A stretch of DNA of 64,000 nucleotides, from positions 28,915,201 to 28,979,200 of the forward strand of contig OZ038422.1 of NCBI GenBank assembly GCA_964036155.1, read 5' to 3'. A program made the translations under genes and the position numbers. This stretch comes from Diploscapter coronatus (Eukaryota; Nematoda; Chromadorea; Rhabditida; Rhabditidae). The notes beneath the pieces are model-generated. The model was not told the origin of the DNA and ran no database searches. It saw only the letters and a list, made by a program, of their open reading frames with translations. Numbering within the stretch: the stretch's first letter is position 1; each line of letters opens with the position of its first letter. Positions 1-12,933 of this stretch are shown here, one piece after another.

Positions 1-99
1 CAGGAACTTTAGAAAATTGAAGGTTTTGAAAGAAAACGTTTGGTTGTGAGCAAATATCTTATTAGAAGGCATAGATTTGAATAATTAGCTGAAACCTAC

Positions 100-3000
100 A
101 TCAGTGACATCGAGTTTCTCGGGAAAGAGTTTGCCGCTGTGCTCTTGGAGAAGATCCCTTGCGGACGCGTAGGCGTTGTGGGCATCGCATCTGAAGAAAA
201 ATTGATCTTTCATTTTTTAGTCGGTATTATTATTATTATTATCAAATGGAGGATAAAATAGCTCAATTATACGATTGTTGAAAATTATTCTTTAAAAAAC
301 TTTTTTTTTCAATTTTCACAAGTAATCTTAAACTCACCGATGAGTATGCACCCCGCAATCGCCGATATGCAGAACTCTGGGACTTTTCGCGAAGATCACC
401 CGGAACCGTTGAGGCAGGCACTTTGTGCTGATCTGAAGATTTTTATTTTTTAAAAATTTCCCCGATTTTGCATTATCTCATCAAACTTCAATTTATCAAC
501 TATGGTGTCGAATGACGAAATTATCCTCGGATTATGGTCAAACTCATAGGGATTAATTTTGCGCTCATTGCAAAAATATATCCGAGTCGATAGTGTATCA
601 ATCTTTCAGATTTTTCGAGAAGGAAACAGGTGTTGAATGATCAAATTTTGGTAAAGTGATTCATAAAATTCCTGACCAATTTACGAATAATAACCATGTT
701 TACCAAAAAAACTCCAATTTTTGACCAACATACAAACATGTTTTTTTCAAATTACGAATCAAATTTAAAAAATAATAAAACTGGGATTGTTTACGAAAAT
801 TATGGTTAATTGAAAAATGGTATTTTCTAAAAATAGCAAAAAAAACGGTAATTAACTAAAAACAACGAGATCTACTACCTGCATGACGGACCAGTCCCAG
901 TTGTAATCGTCGATAGTACAGAACATTTCCGAGCAGTTTTTGATCATTTGCCAAGTGTCTCTTTGCAGAGCCATGCCCATGTTGTGCTTGCTGCAAACAT
1001 GCTAATTTTTCAAAAAATCGATATTTTTCTTAGAAATAAAAATGTAAGGAAACTGTAAAAAGATGTATTTTGATGATATAGGCATCAATAAAAGGATAAA
1101 TATGAACAGATAAGTTCCAAAATAATCAAATTTGTGAGGGGATAATAATTTCTAAAAAAAAAAAGATAATAAATTCGACCAACCTACTGTACCACGGGTG
1201 TGCTCCGAGCTTAGCGATGTCCTCCCCGTATTTAGTCGTCTTCTTCAGATAGAATCCCAGCGATATGATGTCGCAAACACTGCACAGACTGAAAATATTC
1301 TTATTCTTTGGCAATTTAGAAATAAATAAGCGCATCTCGCTAAAACGTAGCACGAAATTCAATTTCATTTTTTCGGCTTTTTGAAACGTAAACAATTAAT
1401 TTAAAATCGTGACCATTTATAAAAGCTCCATTTCATACAAAATTCCTAAAATATCCACAAACTGATGTAACTCTTCTATCATTTTTCATTTTACAAAACA
1501 ATGCAAAGCTTTCTCAAACAAATTATTTTCTGCAAAAGAATACAGTAATCCAAAACCCTTACTTTTTCTTATTCTGAGTGATGTAGTCCAGAACATGCAG
1601 GGCATCTGGGGCGACGAAATGATCCTCTTCGAGTAGCAAGATCCACGCTTTCTCCAAACCGAGTCGATCCACTATGCCATCGAAGACGAAGTTCATCTGG
1701 AAATAACACGAATAGGTTTCAAAAATCGACTAATAGAAAGTTTTAATGAAATACACTATGCACTTTCGTTTAAGTTTCTTTCATAAGAAAGTTTTGAAAA
1801 AAATATTGTAGGTTTCAAACATCTGACTAATAGAGATATGGACGGCGGTCTTTATTTGCCAAAGTTTGGTGAATAACAACCCTACATCTTGGAGATATTA
1901 GATGAAATTTCAGTACTAGTTAAACTCGATATTATTGTTAAAAATCGTATAATTTGATCAGAATATAATGTTCATCTAGACAAGTTTCAAAAGCTCTTAT
2001 ATTAAATGACAAGTTTGCAATTCTCAACTTCTCAGTGTTTGAATTTGACCGAAATGATTCTAATATCAAATGACTTTCACAGAAATCAACCTTCTTTGAG
2101 AAACTGTATGTTTCAGGAATCCTGTTAAAGGTCCATTTTTTCGTAACTCTAGTTATTTATGAGTCGATATTTATAAAATCTAAAAATGTCAATAGTCTAC
2201 CTTCCACCACCAATGGTGCTTGATTTGAGTCAGTTTCGCTACTCGGTAGTTTCCATATTTGTCGGAGTGGTCGGCGTTTTGACATCCTAATTTATGGGCT
2301 CTGAAAATCAATAAATCGATAAATAAATTGGTAAATCCTTGAAATGCTTTTAATAAAGTAACCATAAATTATCCTATTCTTTGTACGATCCTCTTCTTCA
2401 CCATAGGAAAATATTTGGATTAGGTTAATTTTAAAAATTTACCCGTCTTTTCCGATTTTCTCGGGACAATCCCTTGGGTCTTGGCCGGGGAATACGTGCG
2501 GAAACAGCTGCATGTTGAATGGGTAGTAGATTTGATAGACCTGCAAAGGCGACCAGGTGAAAAACAAATTAATCTTCCCGAGCTTGATCTCATGATATCA
2601 ATCGGACAGGGTAATTAATTGCGGGGAGGTTTCGGATAAGAAAAAAATATCGAAATTAGAGTGGACGAAAGTACTACCCTATGGATTAATTTCGATACAC
2701 CTAAAAATTGGAAGAAAGTTTCATCTATTTTAGCCAAAAATAGCTAGAGTATGTTTCAAAATCTGAGCAAAATTCGTAAAGATATTCTTCCATAATGGTT
2801 GTATTCACAATTTAAATTTAGAAAAATTTTAGTCTCCCTACTCTAGCAAAAGTGATGTTCCTGATCATTTCATCTATTGATATGACGTTGATGTCGTGAC
2901 TGAAGACGAGTAGCGTTTTCTCGATGCCTTTCGTTTTCTGCAGCGACTCGATTAAGTACTTCAGGTAGACAGGGCGGTTGTGAACCTGCAATTTGCCAAT

Positions 3001-4218
3001 TTTTATACCTTCCAAATAAAATAATTGGGGGTAAAATATAACTAAAAAACTGAGCAAAAAATGTCCTATTCAAGTGACTATTTTTTGAAACTCAAAAGAT
3101 GAGTTTTGAAAAATAAATACATGGCACAGAAATTAATTCCAGTATAAATAATTCATAGCTGTCAAAAACTTTAAAACTCATTTGAAACTTTTAGAGTTGA
3201 AAATTACTTCAAACATTGCATTAGAGAACTAATGCTTTGTGTTTAGAAATAATATATTTGAAAGAAGTTTCGAGAATTGTTAAATATTATTTCCAAACAA
3301 AGCTGAGTAACTCGATGTTGCATCATTAACAGAAACAAAAATTAGAAAGTACCTGAATAACGATGACGGTCTTGATGTTGTCCAGCGGTCCAAATTTGTC
3401 GACGTTCAGAATGTCGAAATTCAGATTGAGAAAATTGACCGACTTCACGATATCCATTCCAAGGATCTGGTTCGACGAATTTTGGGAACCTGAAATTTAA
3501 ATCGTTAAAAATTCCAAAATATGACTCAGAAAATATGAAATTATTATTATTTTTTAAATTTATTAACTTTCAATTATCAAAACAAACGAGTTGATAACGT
3601 TAAAATACTCCAAAGAAAATATCTAATTTAAAACTTATGAAAAGTTCAGAAAGCATTTTGAAAAGAGATCGATTTTTAGAAAATTCAACTTCTCGGCTTT
3701 TCTAAAAAATAAACTCTCACTTTTGAAATTCCATCCCGACAAATCCGAATCGTCGTAGGGAATGGGAATTTGTTTCAGGACGCCCGATTCCGGATCGACG
3801 TGATTTGCCTGCCTGACTTCAGGCGGCTCCCCGTTCGGCCAGGGTCGCGGATCGGAGGGGAACGGGTAGTTCGGGCCGGGCCGCCGTCGCTCAACCGAGG
3901 GAGATTTCAGGAACAGCACGATAAAACCGACCTAGAAATTTGAAGTTTTTATTTAAGAAATAAAAATTGTTTGCATAAGCTTCAGGAAGCTCATATTTTA
4001 TTCAGAATTTCCTGAATGGTTTTCATAAGTTTAAAAAAAATCTACAATATTTTCTTTAAAATTGCACTTTGATATAATCAAAATACACTAAAAACTAATA
4101 ATTTCTGGAAAATAATTTGAAATCTTTAAAATAAAAAAGTAAGTCGACTAACGGTAAAACTGACAATGCATAGGCCGATGACGGTGTTGAGGAGTTTGTG
4201 CGTCCGGCGGTGGAACAT
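100..4218 (-). CDS. MGAT2: Alpha-1,6-mannosyl-glycoprotein 2-beta-N-acetylglucosaminyltransferase (GnT-II), 3' partial
   Basis: Golgi type II membrane enzyme that adds beta-1,2-GlcNAc to the alpha-1,6 mannose arm, opening the route to complex N-glycans. Exons in transcript order: 4218-4153, 3931-3721, 3489-3353, 2985-2842, 2540-2443, 2300-2201, 1696-1563, 1288-1184, 990-879, 432-338, 190-100; all phases agree and give 431 codons before the last visible donor (GTAGGT at 99), so the end of the protein lies beyond the left edge. The start gives a short basic head (MFHRRTHK) and a hydrophobic signal anchor split over exons 1 and 2. Family signatures: VIVIQVHNRP, FPGQDPRDCP, KHHWWWK, the metal-binding EEDH near residue 275, KHNMGMAL, DDYNWDWS and HIGDCGVHTH. 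Family assignment is very secure; exon ends are inferred from splice signals. Confidence 0.95.
225..242. repeat. (TTA)n microsatellite in an MGAT2 intron
   Basis: About six tandem TAT/TTA units between the last two visible MGAT2 exons. A simple repeat with no other signal. Confidence 0.9.
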
Positions 4219-4919
4219 CGCTTGAATTTGCAAAAGAGCGCGGCGACACCCAATGACCCTCAATTTGGCAGGTGGTTGAATGGTTGAGTGGTTGAATCGT
4301 AGAATTATAGTAATCTCAAATTGAGCATTCCGATCTGAAAGTACAATACATTTTGAAAAAAGAAATGTCAATCGTTAAACATGCTTGTAAAAATAGTCTC
4401 TTCTGGGACGAGGAAGAGTAAATTCGTAAGAAACTTGGTTTGGGAAAGAAAGAATTTTTAAAAGAAAGGCAAATTTGATAAAGTTTGAATAAAAATTCAA
4501 AAAGAATGAGTTCCCAAACAGTTGAATTCTGTTGACCTCGGAAGACTGTAGAGGAGTGTGTGCTGTGTGTAAGGAAGGCGAATACAAGTTGGTAAGCACG
4601 AAAACATTTATTAATGACAAGTTGGGATATTTATAAAGATCAGGGGTAAAAATCTAAGTGTGGATATGTAATTATGGTAGGCTGAGATTATCGTATAAAA
4701 TTCATGCCCTAATTCAAATGAAGCCAAATAGTGCGCTTTTCAAATGAAGCGTCTAATTCTACGACAATTTTCACAGAATATCGTAAATGTCGGCATTTAA
4801 TTTCCCAAATGTAAATGCAAAAAGGCAAAGGATACTTGAAGGTCAAAAGCAGCGTTGCCTTTTGAAATTGCAAATTACCACAATGGAAACGACACCCGAA
4901 AATCGATGAAGTTAGGGTG

Positions 4920-5110
4920 GACGAAATAGAGAGAGGTAATGAAGAGAGTGGGTGAGAAAGCGAAGAAACGAGAGAGATAGGGAAAAGTAATGAAGAAAAT
5001 AAGGAGGAAGGAAAGAAAAAAGATAAAAAGAAAGAGTAGTATGTAAAAATCAGAGAAAAGGAAAAGATAAAGAAAGAGATAGAGAAATAGTATGCAAATT
5101 GAAGAGAGCG
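4920..5110. repeat. Purine-rich low-complexity tract (GA/AAAG)
   Basis: The plus strand is a run of imperfect GAGA, GAAAGA and AGAGAAA units. An open frame on the minus strand through it is Ser/Phe/Leu-rich and is a by-product of the composition. Similar tracts occur at 9171-9212, 31340-31390 and 32330-32470. Confidence 0.75.
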
Positions 5111-7657
5111 AAAATAATTAAACTTAGTAAAAGAGGTTAAACTCGACCCCAACACAATGGGTTGCGCTTAGCAAAGACAACACAAAAGAAGAATGTTGTA
5201 TCAACAAGTTTTCGAAATCTCTCAAAGTTTTTTCCCCGAAAGAGATACATGAAATCCCGATTTAGTAGGATTTTCTATAGAAAATTTGCTAGATTCCAAA
5301 AAACGTCAAATTTTTGAAAAGATATACAACCCCTATTTAGAAAGATTTTCTTATGGAAAAATTATGAATTTTTGAAAGTGTCATAATTTCGAAAGTGGCT
5401 ATTTGAAATCCATGTTAGTATGGATTAGCTTTCCTATAGAAAATAGTGGATAAAGCTTTATGTAAGCTAGATCAATGTTGCACTAACTATTGTGTACAGA
5501 CTGGCAAGGGTTGTTGAATCATAGACTAGAGAGGGAACAGATTCGGAAAAATGGATAAAAAAGGTATACGAGTAAATAAAGAGAAAGAGAAAAGTGACAA
5601 TGTTAGAGATAGATCTTTCATCATAGAGGAAAAGAAAGAAAGTACTGCTAGAGGTACACTATTCTTGCAGACTTAAAGGAATATCAGGTATAAAAAATGG
5701 ATCAACAAAAACCCCTATGCGATGATCACCACTGCGGAATCATCGAAAACCCATTGTAATCCCTCTTTGCTTTGCCTCTCTCAAACAAACCAGAACCGAG
5801 AATCGAGAAAAGATGGCTGGCCTACGACACAAAAACACGCAGAAAAATTAGAAGATGATGCATGTCAGACAGGTTCCAGGGAAATTATACTTGGAAGGGG
5901 CGAGGATAAGCTTGAATTTTTAATTTGAACATTTGTTTAATCTATTTAGTAAATTAAGAGGGTCTTAATCTTAAATGAGCAATAATGAGGATCGAGTCTT
6001 GTTTATGAAATCTCGAAACATAGTATCATAGCGCCTTTCCTAGATAATTATCCCAAGTATCGAGGATTTTTTTCCCTTGGTTTATTATATCCAAGCCTCA
6101 AATAACGATATAATACGTTAAGAATCTAGTAAATGAGTATCTTGAAACAAACTCAAATCATTATGAGTGTTTTCTTCTAAACCAGAGTCAAAATAAAAAC
6201 TCCCGAACCAGTATCATACGCCCAAAAAGCCATATGTATCGTTGATTTTTCTGAAGTACCCGAAAAAACGCAAAAAAAGTAAAGGTTAAGAGGCGAGACC
6301 GAACTATACTCGCATAAATATAAAATTATTCCAGCCTGTTTTGAATGCCTATTCTTCGACGATAGACGAGAGACATTGCAGTTCTTATACCATATAAGAC
6401 GCACAATAGTGAGTAATTGCTTTGAGAAATATAAGTAAGGAAAAAATTGACGCTTTGGTAAACTACAAGAAAAGTCTTGATCTTAGTCATAAATATGGAA
6501 AAAAAATATCTTGGACTATTTTAGGGACTTGAGTAAACTAGTCTTTTTAACAGAAAGATGAAGTTTTTTTTTTCATTTTTTCTTTAGGAAAAAAATTACA
6601 TTTTTACGAAAATTGCTAAATTTTGATGAACTTCCGAGAATTTCATCAATTGAAACTAATGAAAATAGCGAGAAAGCAGATGGTCGAGTTTCAATAAATT
6701 TGTGGCCGAAAGGGCGTTAGTTTGCCCATTTTATTGGGCTATATAACTAGATCGGATAGGGAAAACTTTATTTGTTTATTATTTTGTGTGAGGAAATATC
6801 ACATTTCTAGGGCTCCAACATGATGGGGGGTTTGGCTAGTCTTACTTTTAGTTCTTTTTTCTAAAGACAAAAAGATATGAATAAATTATTGTTAATGGTT
6901 TTCGGTTAGCTTAATATTTTTCCTTAAAAATAAAAAATAAGATATTTCCAATTGTTTTTAACGAAATGATTTAGACCTCAATATTCTCTGCTAGAAGCTA
7001 TTTATTTTAGGTGCAGAAGCCCTAATTTTTCCATAGTAAAACCCAAAATTTCTATTCCTATGCTGAAGGATAGGGGCTCAAAACGGGTTGGATATTTTGC
7101 AGAATCCTGGATTTGACCGTCAATGGTCTTCGGGAACAAGTGGCTTATAATTCTGTCGTGAATTAAGGTTTCCTTTCTTACGTAAACGTAGTACGAATAT
7201 ATGATATACTTTAACAGAGGGATTAGAGTTATTAAGAGATTACGGTAATAAAATTAAAAGAACACTTTTAACGATTATTTTAGTAAGTGGTAAATAAGAA
7301 TTTCTAAAAAAAAACATCATGTTTTAGAAGGTAGATTTTAAAAATAAATCGTATCCCAGATAGCGTATTGCGATTTGTAATGTTTTATCGAAAATTAAGG
7401 AAAATAGATATTTTATGTTTCAAAAAATCGATAAAGTTCAAAATTATTGATAAGGGCAATGAGAAGCTCGAGGCTTATAAATTTTCGAACTAAATTTATC
7501 AACAAATCACCCATCCATAAGAATTCTTTATTACAACTAAAAATTCGAAAGAAAATATAATTAAAAAATTTCGCTCCATTTTTGGAAACGCGCAATAAAA
7601 ATTGGTGGGTGTCGCAGACATCTTTGCGACTTTGTTTTTCTATTTCTAGAAACATTT

Positions 7658-7662
<5 letters not shown>

Positions 7663-7688
<26 letters not shown>
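7663..7688. repeat. (AT)13 microsatellite
   Basis: Uninterrupted alternating AT for 26 bases; it makes the Ile-Tyr run in a spurious plus-strand frame. Confidence 0.95.
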
Positions 7689-8452
7689 GATGATGATTAA
7701 ATTAATGTGTAAACGATTGAAATTGCCTTACAAAGACATTCAATATGCTCTATTATATTATTGCTACATAATTCACGAAACGCCCCTACTTCAAAGTCTC
7801 CTATATAAGATGCGCCCCTAGGCCTTCCGCGTTGATTATTATCGTTCCGTATTCTTGTGATCGCTACTAAGTTGGACTGTAGGGTAATGAATCTTGCGAA
7901 CATTCACGGCCATACACAGTGAGGGAAATGAGTTATCGCAAATGTTCAATTTTGATGAAAGACGATAAAATTGAGAAAAGATGGACAAAATATGATAGCA
8001 TTTGTTTGGAATCGTGAAAAATTCGCTCCAAACATCTTTTCTCGGAACAAACAAATATTCGCTGAGTCAGAATTTGCTATTTGCTAGGCTCTGCAAAAAA
8101 CGGAGAAGTTCCTATTGAACAACTTGAAAGAAAACTTTCTAGAAACTATCAAATTTTTCGGCGAAAAAATCTCTATATTTCAGATTTAAATAGGGTAGTT
8201 ACAGTAAAAAATTTCAATTTTTTAGATTACGGGGCTACTGTAAATTTGAATAAATAAAGGCAAATGACCTATTTCGAAAGTTCACACGTCAAAGTCTTGG
8301 GAATTTTCTCATAATATTTTATCCTGTGAATTTCGAATTCAAACGCGATATGTGATATTTTTATCGAAAATGCAAAGTTTTCAATCTTTTGAAACGCATC
8401 CTAAGGGATCACTTCGTTTTAATTTCCCCGTCCATTTTTAAGTCGATAATTA

Positions 8453-8771
8453 GGGACCGCAAACTCCACCCCTTCGCATTTTTCGCTTTTATTCAAAAGT
8501 GGTCATTAGAAACCCCAAAAATGGGGAGCAAATATCCTTCAAAATGGAGATACATAAAGTCGTAAGCTAGTCGGTGAACCACCCAATGAAATGGCTCTGT
8601 GCTAAAATGTCCCAAAATTTAGGTATTGGTAAGTGTTAATGTCTACTTTTGATGGAATGTTCGATCAAAGATGATTTTTAATTGTTTTCCTTCACAAATG
8701 TTTTAGTTACATCAAAGTTGGAACTTTTGAAGTAGAAAAATTAGAAATTTTGTAAAACCTTTCGCGGTCCC
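8453..8771. mobile_element. MITE-like element, inverted termini GGGACCGC, TA flanks
   Basis: The left end reads GGGACCGCAAA. The reverse complement of the right end reads GGGACCGCGAA, one mismatch in eleven. Both ends are directly flanked by TA (8451-8452 and 8772-8773), the target duplication typical of Tc1/mariner-type elements. The 319-bp interior has no long open frame, so if mobile it would need a transposase from elsewhere. Inference from one copy; a second copy with the same termini would settle it. Confidence 0.55.
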
Positions 8772-10067
8772 TATCTATAATTGGAAGATTCGTAATACGA
8801 GACGCAAATTCGTGCATCCCAATCGCAGAAATATGTAAATCGCGCTCCATCGCAACCAAAATTATAAATGCGGAAAATAGAGGATCAGGTAAGGGAGCGA
8901 ACTAGAAAGCAAGAAAAATTAGAGGATTTTTCAATTTTTAAAATTTATGAATTTCTAGCTAAAACTATAATTTCTCATTTTAGAAAACCATAAAAACTAG
9001 AGATTAACTAGAAAGCAAGGAAAAGATTATGATTTTGAATTTTTTTTACTAAAGATACTAGTTTTTCATAATTTTTCTAGAAAATAGAAAATTGGGTCTA
9101 TCATGAAGGCAATTTACCACTGGGGAAACGCCGACTTAGAAATCTATTCTATTGAAGAGAGATTGATATTTCCAGAGAGAAAGAAAGAAAAGCGAGAGAA
9201 AGATAGACAAATTGCTTGAGGGGTGAGAATAAAGAGTGGATAAATCTCTCAATCACATCACAGAGTGGATAAGCTATGTGTTACGAGACACACAGAGCTT
9301 CTCATTCTAATTGGCACTTTCTTTTTGTTCTCTAAAATTTTCTGCTATCTCTAACTTTTCTTGTTCTCTCCCATTTCAAAATAACCTCATTTTTCTACAT
9401 CTTTTCATATCCCATTTTTGGTTATCTATAACCATCCTATTTTCCTTTTTAGTCTCAAAATTTTGATGGGCTCTAGAAATTAGCTACTTACTTCCTAGAG
9501 CTGTGAATATGCTTACCCAAAACAAAAAAAGAAATCAGTAAATTTAGAAAATCGTGAAATTTTAATTTCTATAAAAGTTGCTTTTTAGCTTCCAATAATC
9601 CCCCAACCCGCAGAAAATATTCTATGCATACAGAAAGAGTTGGGTAAGAAAAGGTTGGAAAGAGGGGTCGAAAATCGTAAAAGGAAGATTTTTAACACAA
9701 GTTTTCAAATTTTTTAAAAATGTGTTCAGAAATTTTCTATAGTTAGTGCTTGTAATTTAAGAAAAAGAAGCAAAGATGTTTCAAAGATAGTAAACTTAGT
9801 AAGAAAATTCGCAGTTTTAATGGTGCATCGTTCTTAGGCACCAAGTAAAAAATCTTTATCCTTTCAAAAATGACAAAAATCTTTCGCGTCAAAGTTAGAA
9901 ATAACATTTTTAAAAAGTCCCTATGAGAATTCGTATTATGTCGACTTTCATTAGAATAAAATAGGCGATTTCCATATTTTAGATTTCCAGTTGTCAAACG
10001 ATGAAAATGACGATAAAATTAGCGAAAATCGAGAAAAATTTTGCTAGACTGATGGGAAATTTGATAA

Positions 10068-10134
10068 CCGAAAATCGAACCCGCACCAAAATATACCATA
10101 AAATATTAGCGGCTAACACGCTACCTCTACGCTA
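10068..10134 (-). other. tRNA-like remnant with pol III A-box and B-box
   Basis: On the minus strand TAGCGTAGAGG (10134-10124) resembles the A-box (TRGCNNAGNGG) and GGTTCGA (10081-10075) is an exact B-box core, about 42 bases apart, a spacing normal for tRNA genes. I could not fold a clean cloverleaf: the T stem and acceptor stem do not pair and the anticodon arm is ambiguous. It is more likely a tRNA pseudogene or SINE head than a working tRNA. Confidence 0.35.
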
Positions 10135-11257
10135 AAATAGTCATTTTCGAGCCTAATGAGAAAATAGTCGTTGAAAACTGCAAAAGGAATAATTAGTCAT
10201 CTCTGAGGCCAATTACTAAATGGCAGAGTTCTATAGTTAGAGATAAACAAAAGGATGAAATTCGAAAGAAATTGCAAAAAAGACGCTCCGCCATGTAGTA
10301 ATTGCCATTCCTGAGAAACTAATGAAAAGCCAATTTTAAAAAAATTTGTAAGTTTTCAAACCTTATTTTTAGATTTAGGTTAATTCAAATTTTCGTGAAT
10401 TTGATATCAAAATGCCCAGAATGAAAAGTAGAGAATTTTGGTGTAAAATTTAGCTTTCTCAGTAAATAAAAATATATAATTTTAGAAACAAGAGAAAGAA
10501 TGTACTAAATCCGTGTAAAATCTACTTTGCTTCTGGGGAAAAGCCTATTCAATACGTTTCTTTTTTGAAGCATTCGACCACTTCAGTTTTAGCGAGAAAA
10601 TGAAATTCGATTTAGCACTTATTTGGATTTGGATAAGTAGCGGCTCAAAATATAGGCAAAATCGGGAATTTTATAAATGTTTGGGAAAATTTTTGAGAAA
10701 CTTCTAAGAGAAATCGGAAAACCAGGAAAAATAGTAGATTCTTAGAAAAAAAAATTGTAAAAATTAGAAATCTTTGAACGTCTATGAAGCGGAAAGTCAT
10801 GAAATCCGCATATTTCTAAAGAATAGGCGTTAATTTTTCATGGATAAAATTGGGAGACAGAATAAGAAATTTTATCCCTTTTAGACTTGATAAAATAAAA
10901 GTCCAGAATTACTTTGGAAAACTAGAATTTAAGAAATGAAAATTTTGAAACCCAAATATAGCAATTTGAAAATATCTCTTTATTTTGATAGTAGCTCGCA
11001 ATATTCCAAGATTACATTTGACGTTTCAATTTTCATAAAAGAAATTTTAGAAACCTAATCGAGTCAGTTTTCTGTTTTATTCCTCCTATACTCCCGGTTG
11101 AAGAATGAAGATTTAGGATAAATTAAATTTCAAAAATAAAAATTTAGAAAATTACTTGAGTCAATTAAAGAGTTCCATCTAATTTCATGCACCAGGTACT
11201 CTTCCAAGGACTATCATCGTTTAATTCGATTTTGATAAATAGAATTTCGGAACATAC

Positions 11258-11396
11258 ATCTTGCTTGGAAGTCCTGCGATCAGTCAAAAGTCGGCCATTT
11301 TTCCGTTGAAACTCATCGACAACTTGCCGCTCGAATTTTTGAAGAATGACCGCCAAAGCACGACGTCGAGTGGGCCAGCAGAAAGTCGGATTTTGC
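11258..11396 (-). CDS. Orphan coding-like exon, unrecognised
   Basis: Bounded on the minus strand by an acceptor (TTTAG at 11397) and a donor (GTATGT at 11257). GC content is clearly above the surroundings. One frame is open throughout and rich in Arg/Lys/Glu/Gln with few Ile/Phe, which is coding-like (for example FERQVVDEFQRKNGR); a second frame ends cleanly after KMADF. No family is recognised and no partner exon joins in phase. It could be part of a small multi-exon gene, a pseudogene fragment, or chance. Confidence 0.25.
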
Positions 11397-12549
11397 CTAA
11401 AGAACAAAACATTTTAATTATCAAAAATATTTCAGACGGTTTTCAAAACCTATCTTTCAGCAAGTAGGGAGAATTCCTGAATCTCAAAATTGTCGAAATT
11501 ATCCCAACCAGTTTTAAAAAGCTTTCCTTCAAAATGTGAAAATTACTAGAAGTTTAAAAGAAAGCTTTAAAAATGTTGAAATGCTCGAAAAGTCCCTCCC
11601 CAAGGAGTCCTCTGGGAAAACTAGAATATATTGACGTCTTGAAAAAAGCCAAAGAAAGGTCAAAATATGAATATTCTACGGCAAAATCGAACATTCTTTT
11701 ACAAATTCGAACGGAACGAAATTTAAGGACAATAGGTTTTAAAAAATACTACTCTCTAAATTTTTACCCCTCAAAGAAAATATTGGAGGTTCGAGAATAA
11801 AAAGTACGAATTTTTTCCAGCCAAAGCTCACGAAAACGCTTTCCTATGAAAAAGTCACTAATTTTATGACGAACTCACAAGATTTTGGGGGAAAGACTAA
11901 AAAATTTACTTTTACGTAAACGCTTTCAAAAGCTCGCTTTAAACAGTCGAAAATTATGCATAGAATTGGAAATTAAGCAAGTAGCAGCAAAGATGAATCC
12001 AAATTTCGGGGAGTCCACTCCCTGAAATTTGTCATCTTTAATTTTTAGTGCTGGAAAACCACGACTTTCGAAACATCACTGAAAACCTTCAAAAATCGTC
12101 CAAATTAGGTCATTCCTCTACTAAGAAAATCGACTAATCCGGTCTTGATCTTTAAAAAGACGCATTCCGTGAAAGAGTCGAATGTTTTTCGATAAAAGTT
12201 AATTGCCGACACTTTTTTGGATTATCAATGTGGGTAAAATGGAGCATTTTGGGTAAAAGTGCTGTTTGTCAAAACTCATTTTGGCGGGTCAAAAGTGGTA
12301 CTCCAAGAAGGTCGAAGACCCATCGTATGGAGTCTCTAAAATCTTACAAATTTTTCTTCGTACCGCCCGACGGGTGTCAAAACCTCAAAACTATCAACTT
12401 CAAACCCCACCCACTTTTGGGGGCGGGACCTAAGTTACGCATTTGTGTGATTAGGAACCAGTCCCGTTCACCATATGGGTTTGCCAAGATCCGAAATACT
12501 TCGCACGTTCTGCACACCCTCACTCTATAATCGTTCGAGTCTTTCACAG

Positions 12550-12589
12550 AACGCGTCTTTTATCTTTTAGAAAGAATAAAAGGCGCGTT
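12550..12589. repeat. 14-bp hairpin with 12-nt loop
   Basis: AACGCGTCTTTTAT at 12550-12563 pairs with 12576-12589 with a single mismatch. Two CGCG cores sit in the arms. It lies beside a GC-richer block (about 12228-12540) of unknown nature. Confidence 0.6.
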
Positions 12590-12843
12590 TTTTTCTAATT
12601 GCGCCCTAATTTTCGTTGCAAAATTTCGAATGTCGTATGTTGACTTTGAAAGTATTAAATTTCCCTCGTTTAATACGGAAATGGAACATTTTGGGGGAAT
12701 TTCAGAAAAACTTGAAATTTCGAGTTTTCCTATTTTTGACAGGATTTGCGTCACAAAATAAACAAAATCCGAATTTTAAACGAGACTTAAAGCTCTAGAT
12801 AAACTTTTGAAGGTTTTTAATTTGAAAAAGATTACGGTACTTT

Positions 12844-12933
12844 TTATTCCAATGACGTTCTTGCAGGACCAACCATCTTTCCGATGTAAGGATTCAAAAG
12901 GCTTGCCGACATCGTGACGAATTTGACTTTAAT
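12844..12933 (-). CDS. Orphan terminal exon, unrecognised
   Basis: After a good acceptor (TTTCCCAG) the minus strand has exactly 30 codons ending in TAA, with the other frames blocked early. The peptide begins IKVKFVTMSASLLNPYIG and looks coding in composition, but no family is recognised. It lies only 0.4 kb past the plexin stop codon, so an alternative plexin terminal exon, a tiny separate gene or chance are all possible. Upstream exons were not found. Confidence 0.25.
   Translation of the reverse strand: MKVKFVTMSASLLNPYIGKMVGPARTSLE

Noticed and set aside
4709..5155. 148-codon minus-strand open frame
   Set aside because: Generated by the purine-rich tract at 4920-5110; the peptide is a Ser/Phe/Leu run without domain features.
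12228..12530. 100-codon plus-strand open frame in the GC-richer block
   Set aside because: No splice signals, no similarity and an unconvincing composition; the block is better treated as unexplained non-coding DNA.
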